A stretch of 64,000 bases of DNA from Bacillota bacterium (lineage in GTDB: Bacteria > Bacillota > Clostridia > Christensenellales > SZUA-584). Below, piece by piece: positions 58,293 through 64,000 of this stretch. Made by a program: the position numbers and the translations under genes. The stretch lies in NCBI GenBank assembly GCA_023410475.1, contig JAEYPS010000014.1:1-64000 (forward strand). Reading direction: 5' to 3'. Position 1 is the first letter of the stretch; each line of letters starts with the position of its first letter. The notes under the pieces were generated by a model. That model was not told where the DNA came from and did not search any database. It saw nothing but the letters and a program-made list of their open reading frames with translations.

Positions 58293-60767
58293 TTATACTC
58301 CCTTTTTGAATCTTTCGAGCTGCCCGAGATACGTGAAGTTGTTCTTCGCTACGTGACCCTTAAGCGGCATTATCTTCTCGTGCACGGCGTCTATTATCCA
58401 GCTCGGCTGCGGGAAGAAATAATCCTCGAGCTCGTGTGCCGGCGTTATCCAGTTCTTAGCGCCTACGACCACGGGCGGAGCATCCAGGTAATCGAAACAG
58501 AGCTCCGTAATGTTCTGCGCGAAGTCCTTGAGGTGAGAGCCCCTCTCGCAAGCGTCTCCCGTTATCACTATCTTGCCCGTCTTCTTAACGGATTCTATGA
58601 CCTTCTCGTAATTGAACGGCACCAGGCTGCGCGCGTCTATGACCTCGGTCGAGACTCCGTATTGCTCCTCAAGCGTCTTCGCTGCGGGCAGCGCCCTGTA
58701 AAGCGTCGCGCCCACGGATAGTATCGTTAAATCGCTTCCCTGCTTCTTTACATCCGGGTCGCCCATTTCGACCTCGTAATATCCTTCGGGCACGCCTTCG
58801 CTATGGAACATCTCTCCAATGTCGTATATCCTCTGGCTCTCCATGAACACTACCGGGTCTGTTCCGTTAAGCGCGGCGTTCATGAGACCCTTAGCGTCGT
58901 AAGGCGTCGCAGGGAACACGACCTTGAGGCCGGGAATGTGAGCGCAGATGCCCGAGAAGTCCTGAGAATGCTGCGCGCCGTACTTTGAGCCCACCGACAT
59001 GCGCAAGATAAGCGGCATCTTCAATACTCCGGCGCTCATCGACTGCCACTTGCTCATCTGGTTGAATATCTCGTCTCCGGCGCGGCCAAGAAAGTCGGAG
59101 TACATGAGCTCGACTACCGCGCGGCCTCCGCACATAGCGTAACCAACGCCCGTGCCGACGATAGCGCCCTCTGATATTGGGGAGTTGAACAGCCTGTGAT
59201 AAGGCAGCGATTCAGTGAGCCCGCGGTATACGGCGAACGCGCCGCCCCAGTCACGGTTTTCCTCGCCGTAAGCTATCATCGTCGGGTCTTCGTAAAACTT
59301 GTCGATCATCGCCTCGAATATGCCGTCTCTTAATTGATATGCCTTTAGCTTCGATACCGGCTGACCGTTCTCGTCGTACGCGAACCGTATTTTCTTTTTA
59401 AGCTGCTGGACGCGCGGGTTCTCTTCCTTGGGCATAAGTACGTCAGGCGCTCTTCCCGGCTCCATAGACTTAACGCTCTGGTTCGAAAACATCAAATTGG
59501 CGATTATGTCGGGGTCTCTTTCAATGTCTATCCTCGGAGAGATATTATCGTCGACGGCGAGCCTCAGCGCGTCCACTATCTCATCGTGCGTCTTGGCGGA
59601 TATTGCGTCGAGCTCGCTTTCGGGCGCTATGCCCGCACCGATGAGCTGCTCCCTGAACGCCGTTATGGAGTCGGCCTTTATCCAGAGCTCCTTTTCCTCC
59701 TTCGTGCGGTACGAGTCCGCGTCGGAAGGACTATGGCCGCTTACGCGGTACGTCAGCACTTCAATCAGCACAGGGCCTTTGTTTTCCTTTATAAGCTGCG
59801 TCTTCCTTCTGTAGGCGTCTATGACCGCGAGCGGGTTGTATCCGTCCACCGTCTCGGCGTGCATCTGGGAGGGCGTTATTCCCGCTCCGAGCCTCGCGAC
59901 AAACTCATAGGCCATCGTCTCTCCCGTCGTCTGTCCACCCATGCCGTATCCGTTGTTGAATATGTTGTATATGATAGGCAGGCCGCCCTTATGCTCGTCG
60001 TCCCATAACGTGTTGAACTGGTCCATCGCGGAGAAATTCATGCCCTCGAACACCGGACCGCAGCCTATTGAGCCGTCACCGACGTTGCAGATAACGACGC
60101 CTTCCTTTTTGTTCACTCTCTTATAGAGCGCGCCTCCCGCCGCTATATCTCCGCTGCCGCCCACGATGGCGTTGTTCGGGAACGAGCCGAACGGTATGAA
60201 GAACGCGTGCATCGAGCCTCCGAGTCCTTTGTTGAAGCCTGTGGATCTGCCGAAAATCTCCGCGAGTACGCCGTAGATAAGGAATGCCCTCGCCAAATCC
60301 TTAACGCTCTTTGACTTGGAGTCGCTTTCGACGACTCGGTATATCGCGCCTCCGAAGAACTCCTGCATAATGCTTTTAAGCTTAGCATCGGGTATCTTCT
60401 CTATCGCCGAGAGGCCCTTCGCTAAGATCTCGCCATGGCTGCGGTGCGAGCCGAATATATAATCCTCGATACCGAGATCGAACGCCTGACCGACATAAGC
60501 CGCCTCCTGCCCGATGCCAAGATGCGCCGGGCCGGGGTTGCTGTATTTTATGCCCGCGAACTCGTCCTTTGTCTTTATCTCGTTCAGCATGGTCTCGAAT
60601 TCGCGTATTATGAGCATATCGCGGTAGATGCGCAGGAACTCCTCTTTTGTGAAATTATCCTTCTCGTCCCTGACGGTCTTTCGGTAAGCGTTTACCGGTA
60701 TGTCGCTGAATGTTACGCTGCCCTGCTGCCTTCTCTTTTCCGGGTCTATCGTCAGTAATTTAGTCAT
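58293..60767 (-). CDS. 2-oxoacid dehydrogenase E1, fused alpha-beta
   Basis: A thiamine-diphosphate enzyme of 824 aa joining E1-alpha (about 1-430) and E1-beta (about 480-824) in one chain. The alpha half has HLGIGQEAAYVGQA, GSHRSHGEILAKG and the ThDP motif GDGSIGCGP...NIFNNGYGMGG. The beta half has AYGEENRDWGGAFAVYRGL, FNSPISEGAIVGTGVGYAM and a transketolase C-terminal domain. It decarboxylates a 2-oxoacid and passes the acyl group to E2 lipoate. Acetoin, pyruvate or branched-chain substrates are all possible. Its start overlaps the E3 stop by 8 bases. Confidence 0.9.
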   Translation of the reverse strand: MTKLLTIDPEKRRQQGSVTFSDIPVNAYRKTVRDEKDNFTKEEFLRIYRDMLIIREFETMLNEIKTKDEFAGIKYSNPGPAHLGIGQEAAYVGQAFDLGIEDYIFGSHRSHGEILAKGLSAIEKIPDAKLKSIMQEFFGGAIYRVVESDSKSKSVKDLARAFLIYGVLAEIFGRSTGFNKGLGGSMHAFFIPFGSFPNNAIVGGSGDIAAGGALYKRVNKKEGVVICNVGDGSIGCGPVFEGMNFSAMDQFNTLWDDEHKGGLPIIYNIFNNGYGMGGQTTGETMAYEFVARLGAGITPSQMHAETVDGYNPLAVIDAYRRKTQLIKENKGPVLIEVLTYRVSGHSPSDADSYRTKEEKELWIKADSITAFREQLIGAGIAPESELDAISAKTHDEIVDALRLAVDDNISPRIDIERDPDIIANLMFSNQSVKSMEPGRAPDVLMPKEENPRVQQLKKKIRFAYDENGQPVSKLKAYQLRDGIFEAMIDKFYEDPTMIAYGEENRDWGGAFAVYRGLTESLPYHRLFNSPISEGAIVGTGVGYAMCGGRAVVELMYSDFLGRAGDEIFNQMSKWQSMSAGVLKMPLILRMSVGSKYGAQHSQDFSGICAHIPGLKVVFPATPYDAKGLMNAALNGTDPVVFMESQRIYDIGEMFHSEGVPEGYYEVEMGDPDVKKQGSDLTILSVGATLYRALPAAKTLEEQYGVSTEVIDARSLVPFNYEKVIESVKKTGKIVITGDACERGSHLKDFAQNITELCFDYLDAPPVVVGAKNWITPAHELEDYFFPQPSWIIDAVHEKIMPLKGHVAKNNFTYLGQLERFKKGV

Positions 60768-62130
60768 TGTGCCCTCCTATCTGAAATACGCACTCCTTTA
60801 TTATCTCCGACACGGTGGGGTGCGGGAATATCACTTTCTGCGCCTGCTCGGGCGTCATCTCGCGGCCTATCATCATGCACGCGCCGTATATTATCTCGGA
60901 CGCGTAGCTGCCTATCATATGAAACCCCGCGATGCGTCCGTTCGCGTCTGTCAGAATCTTCGCTATGCCGTCTCCGCCCTCGTTCTCGGCAAGATACCTT
61001 CCCGAAAACCGCATGGACACGGTCTTTGCCTTAAACGCCATGCCCTTCTGTTTCGCGCTCTCCTCCGTCTCTCCGACGACCGCAACCTCGGGCGATGTGT
61101 ATATTACCCCCGGCACCGCGCGGTAATCCATGCGGTCGCTTATGCCGAGCATGTCGTTAACCGCGACTTCCGCCTCGCGGTAAGCGGTGTGCGCCAGCAT
61201 CGACTTTCCGTTAACGTCGCCTGCTGCGTACACACCCGGCACGTTCGTCTTCATCACATCGTCGGTAATAATCGCGCCTCTCTCTGTCAGCACTCCTATG
61301 TTTTCAAGCCCGATCTCTTCCGAAGCCGCCCGCCTGCCCGCCGAGAGCAGCACGAGATCGCATTCGATCTCTTTCTCGCCCGCATCGTCTTTCGCGGTCA
61401 CGGAGCCGCTTTTGACTCCCGTAACTGTGTGCCCGAGCATAAATTTAACGCCTCTCTTTTCAAGGCTCTTATTTAGCAGCTTTGCTATATCGCCGTCTAT
61501 GCCACCGCCGATGCTGCTAAGCATCTCTATTACCGTTACGTCCGAACCCGCGGACGCAAAATAGCTTGCCATCTCGAGCCCTATTACTCCGCCGCCTATC
61601 ACGGCCAGCTTTTCGGGCACATAGTCGATACCCAGTATCTCCCTGCTAGTAACCGCGAAACCACTCTCAAGAGCTTCCTTAAGCCCGGGTATAGGAGGCG
61701 ATATAGGCACAGAGCCGGCGGCTATCAGCAGCCGTTTTCCCTGATACGCCTCATCGCCGCACCTTACCTCAAAGGCCTCTTTGCGCCCTGTTATATACGC
61801 CTCTGCGGAAACCACATCGACCCCGGCGGCTTTAAGCTGCGCCTTAACTCCGCCCACAAGCGTTCTTACAACCTTGTTTTTACGGGCGAGCACGGCCTTG
61901 TGGTCGAGCGCCACGCCCTCCGCCTGCACGCCGTATTTTGCCCCCGACTCGGCGTTGTCCTTTATCTTCGCGGAATAGAGGTATGTCTTCGTTGGTATGC
62001 ATCCCTCGTTGAGGCACACTCCTCCCACTTCCCGTTTTTCTATCAGCAGCGTCTTCAGCCCGCCTTCGCCCGCGAGCTCGGCCACGCGGTAACCAGCCGG
62101 CCCTGCGCCTATAACTATCAAGTCGTACAT
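60760..62130 (-). CDS. lpdA: Dihydrolipoamide dehydrogenase (E3)
   Basis: A flavoprotein disulfide reductase of 456 aa that reoxidises E2 dihydrolipoamide with NAD+. FAD motif VIGAGPAGYRVAELAGEGG, redox-active cysteines in GGVCLNEGCIPTK, NAD domain AVIGGGVIGLEMASYF, second FAD motif VYAAGDVNGKSMLAH and the C-terminal active-site HPTVSEII with the His-Glu pair. It lies between the E2 gene (12 bases upstream) and E1, so all subunits are made together. Confidence 0.95.
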   Translation of the reverse strand: MYDLIVIGAGPAGYRVAELAGEGGLKTLLIEKREVGGVCLNEGCIPTKTYLYSAKIKDNAESGAKYGVQAEGVALDHKAVLARKNKVVRTLVGGVKAQLKAAGVDVVSAEAYITGRKEAFEVRCGDEAYQGKRLLIAAGSVPISPPIPGLKEALESGFAVTSREILGIDYVPEKLAVIGGGVIGLEMASYFASAGSDVTVIEMLSSIGGGIDGDIAKLLNKSLEKRGVKFMLGHTVTGVKSGSVTAKDDAGEKEIECDLVLLSAGRRAASEEIGLENIGVLTERGAIITDDVMKTNVPGVYAAGDVNGKSMLAHTAYREAEVAVNDMLGISDRMDYRAVPGVIYTSPEVAVVGETEESAKQKGMAFKAKTVSMRFSGRYLAENEGGDGIAKILTDANGRIAGFHMIGSYASEIIYGACMMIGREMTPEQAQKVIFPHPTVSEIIKECVFQIGGHND

Positions 62131-62142
62131 GCGTCTGCCTCC

Positions 62143-63348
62143 TTACTGCGCTATCAGCTTATCAATATTTTCGAGCATCTCGCCAAGCTCCTTCGAGAAC
62201 CTTGCCGCCGGCGCTCCGTCCACGCCGCGGTGGTCGTATGTCAGCGAGAAGCCCATGGCGGGATATGTCGCGAAATTACCGTTTAAAACCCTGACTCGGG
62301 TCTGCATGGCGCATACGCCAAGTATTCCCGTCTGCGGCGGGTTGATAACGGGCGTGAAGCTCTCGACCCCGAGCGCGCCGAGGTTAGTCACGGTGAACGT
62401 GCCGTTCGCAAGAAGATGCGGGTCTATCCTGCCCGACCTCGCGGCGGCTATAAGCTCCTTCGTTTCTGCTGAAATATCGTACAGCGATTTTTTATCGGCG
62501 TTGTACAGCGTGGGCACAAGCAGCCCTCTGTCGGTGTCAACAGCTATCCCCAAGTTCACGGAGCGGAACAGGCGCATGCTGTCGCCAAGGAAATGAGCGT
62601 TGAGCACAGGATGCTTCAAAAGCGCCCTCGACACCGCGAACAGTATCATGTCGTTTATCGTTATGTCCTTGCCTTCTTCTTTAAAGCGCCTGCGCATATC
62701 GAGCAGCCCGGACGCGTCGAAGCTGGAGTTGTTAGTAAGCTGCGCCATACTGGACAGCGATTCGTGCATCGTCTTCGCAATGAGTCTGCGAACGTTCGAA
62801 AGCTTCTCGTCAGTATATTCCGGGCCTGCCGCGGCAGCCTGGCTTATGCCCTGCGGCCATGCCTGTGACAGCCTGTAGACGTCGCGCTCCATCACTCTGC
62901 CATTCGCTCCCGTAGGCGTCGCGTACGACGCGTCCACGCCCTGCCTCTCGGCGGCCATCCTCGCCCTCGGCGAAACAAAGACGTCCCCCGTCCTCTGTAT
63001 TATCTGGGCGACAGGCTCGGCGGGTATCTGCGCTTCCTGCGGCTGCTTTTGCTCAGTCTGCTGCGGCTTTTCGTCTTTGGGCTTATTCAGATACTCGCTT
63101 ATGTCCTCTCCTTCGGCGCCTATAACGCATACCGGATTAAGACACGGAACATCGTCGCCTTCCTCTGCGAGCAGCACGAGCAGCTTTCCTTCCGCGTCCG
63201 ACTCAAAGTCAAACGCCGCCTTGTCCGTTTCATAAGAAAACAGCAGCTCGCCAGGCTTTACCTCGTCTCCGGCCGATTTGTGCCATTTCGTTATGATACA
63301 GCTTTCCACCGACTGCCCCTGCTTCGGCATTATTACAACGTGCGCCAT
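62143..63348 (-). CDS. Dihydrolipoamide acyltransferase (E2)
   Basis: The core subunit of the complex, 401 aa. An N-terminal lipoyl domain carries K43 in ETDKAAFDFES. A Pro/Gln/Lys-rich linker follows (KPQQTEQKQPQEAQIP region), then a peripheral-subunit-binding domain (VFVSPRARMAAERQGVD), then the catalytic acyltransferase domain ending in TYDHRGVDGAPAARF, with the His-x3-Asp-Gly motif. It is the first gene of the operon, with a probable promoter at 63423-63451. The divergent DeoR-type gene may regulate it. Confidence 0.93.
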   Translation of the reverse strand: MAHVVIMPKQGQSVESCIITKWHKSAGDEVKPGELLFSYETDKAAFDFESDAEGKLLVLLAEEGDDVPCLNPVCVIGAEGEDISEYLNKPKDEKPQQTEQKQPQEAQIPAEPVAQIIQRTGDVFVSPRARMAAERQGVDASYATPTGANGRVMERDVYRLSQAWPQGISQAAAAGPEYTDEKLSNVRRLIAKTMHESLSSMAQLTNNSSFDASGLLDMRRRFKEEGKDITINDMILFAVSRALLKHPVLNAHFLGDSMRLFRSVNLGIAVDTDRGLLVPTLYNADKKSLYDISAETKELIAAARSGRIDPHLLANGTFTVTNLGALGVESFTPVINPPQTGILGVCAMQTRVRVLNGNFATYPAMGFSLTYDHRGVDGAPAARFSKELGEMLENIDKLIAQ

Positions 63349-63422
63349 CGGTACACTCTCCTAACTGCTTGGTCAAATTCCAAAATTTTTTATTGCGTTA
63401 CCTTATATTATTTTCTGCTTAT

Positions 63423-63451
63423 ATTCTATAACATTTTCAAGCACAATACAA
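63423..63451 (-). promoter_or_regulatory. Probable promoter of the E2-E3-E1 operon
   Basis: Leftward TTGTAT (63446-63451), 17-base spacer and TAGAAT (63423-63428), about 75 bases before the E2 ATG. Confidence 0.5.
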
Positions 63452-63521
63452 CATATTTATCACTATAACAAATATTTTCGGGCATTTTCATTCAGTAACG
63501 GAAATAATCCCATCATTTATG

Positions 63522-63550
63522 TTGCATATTTTCATCAGCGTTGCTATAAT
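63522..63550 (+). promoter_or_regulatory. Promoter of the DeoR-type regulator gene
   Basis: -35 TTGCAT (63522-63527), 17-base spacer and perfect -10 TATAAT (63545-63550), about 76 bases before the TTG start. Confidence 0.65.
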
Positions 63551-63625
63551 TTCTATTAACAAACCAAAAAGTCTCACGGCTTTTCGGTGCCCCGTATTTG
63601 TATATAACTGAAAGAGGGATATATT

Positions 63626-64000
63626 TTGTTTGCGGTAGAAAGAAGAAGCAAGCTGATGGCGCTGCTAAGCGAAAAGGAGAGCATATCCGTACAGGAGGCC
63701 TCCGCCTATTTCGGCGTCGCGGAAGAGACGATACGCAGAGACATGAGCATACTCGAGGAGCAAAAGCTGCTCGTCCGCACGCACGGGGGCGCTCTGCTTG
63801 CGGGCGGTCCAAAGCCCGAGATATCCTACGAGATGAGAAAGAAGATAAACATCTCCGGCAAGGACAGGATAGGAAGCGAAGCGGCAAAGCTTGTATCAGA
63901 CGGTGACACAATTATACTCGACGCCAGCACATCCGCGTTTTTTTTGGCTAAGCACGTCAAAAACAAAAAGGGGCTTACGGTAATAACGAACTCCGAGAAT
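63626..64000 (+). CDS. DeoR-family transcriptional regulator, partial (runs off the window)
   Basis: The first 125 codons of a DeoR/GlpR-type repressor. An N-terminal winged helix-turn-helix reads FAVERRSKLMALLSEKESIS, then VAEETIRRDMSILEEQ with the family recognition helix and THGGALL at the wing. The sugar-phosphate-sensing domain begins with ISYEMRKKINISGKDRIGSE and continues to DTIILDASTSAFFLAKHV before the window ends. The start is TTG at 63626, seven bases after GAGGG. It is divergent from the E2-E3-E1 operon. Such repressors usually respond to a phosphorylated sugar or polyol. Confidence 0.88.
   Translation, partial: MFAVERRSKLMALLSEKESISVQEASAYFGVAEETIRRDMSILEEQKLLVRTHGGALLAGGPKPEISYEMRKKINISGKDRIGSEAAKLVSDGDTIILDASTSAFFLAKHVKNKKGLTVITNSEN

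Noticed and set aside
63513..63911. Leftward 132-codon Arg/Pro/Ser-rich frame
   Set aside because: It is the complement of the clearly recognisable DeoR-type coding region.
1..64000. CRISPR array, prophage or integrative element
   Set aside because: No regularly spaced direct repeats, integrase, phage structural genes or conjugation genes were seen; the only mobile sequences are the IS3 remnant, the MITE-like element and the hairpin repeat.

Overview
The window reads as chromosome of an anaerobic Bacillota, most likely an uncultured gut-type clostridium. The evidence is strong GGAGG ribosome binding sites, consensus TTGACA/TATAAT promoters, U-tailed intrinsic terminators, a T-box leader, an ECF transporter operon, a PPi-type phosphofructokinase and a glycyl radical enzyme (GRE) with its activase. 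GC content is moderate, with two AT-rich patches (about 770-1830 and 5187-6251) that look acquired. The lineage is inference; no rRNA or tRNA gene was found.

Layout. 1-1830: the end of an IS3-family element butted against a 5'-truncated gene for a nucleotide-binding, SLOG-like protein. 2064-9632: housekeeping genes (ndk, an Asp/Glu-type racemase, an SDR, a GNAT enzyme, an ABC-F protein, tdk) with a GC-rich hairpin repeat and a roughly 160-bp MITE-like element between them. 9839-14787: a BMP-family nucleoside ABC importer. 14853-34778: a large carbohydrate island. It holds three TIM-barrel sugar isomerase/epimerases, a D-lyxose isomerase-like protein, a DUF4432 epimerase, an old-yellow-enzyme/dienoyl-CoA-reductase-like flavoenzyme, a LmbE deacetylase, an MFS carrier, a ribose-type ABC importer, two Gfo/Idh/MocA dehydrogenases, and a GRE with its activase. 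35269-39842: a GldA/GldF/GldG-like exporter operon. 39916-45545: a second sugar operon with a eukaryotic-type hexokinase, a third dehydrogenase, a NagB-like protein, a URO-D-like protein and a SIS isomerase. 45847-49261: a gamma-glutamyltransferase and a T-box-controlled sodium:solute symporter with its small accessory protein. 49869-58136: a kinase-like protein, an ECF importer, a GDPD phosphodiesterase, a sugar MFS carrier, PPi-PFK and ribokinase. 58293-63348: a 2-oxoacid dehydrogenase complex (E2, E3 and a fused E1). The window ends inside a divergent DeoR-type regulator gene.

The parts appear to be wired together. A palindrome of the form TTGGT-nnn-ACCAA, the shape recognised by FadR/PdhR-type GntR regulators, occurs before the epimerase/LmbE divergent pair, before the ABC importer, before the GRE operon and before the SIS/hexokinase operon. 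In the last two it abuts or overlaps a -35 box in the same way. This suggests one regulon for anaerobic use of a sugar or sugar derivative: uptake, oxidation at a ring carbon, epimerisation or elimination, radical C-X bond cleavage, then phosphorylation and PPi-glycolysis. The GRE has Cys-Asn-Trp where known GRE dehydratases have Cys-Val-Glu, so its reaction is probably not one already described. It is the leading candidate for an undescribed system here.
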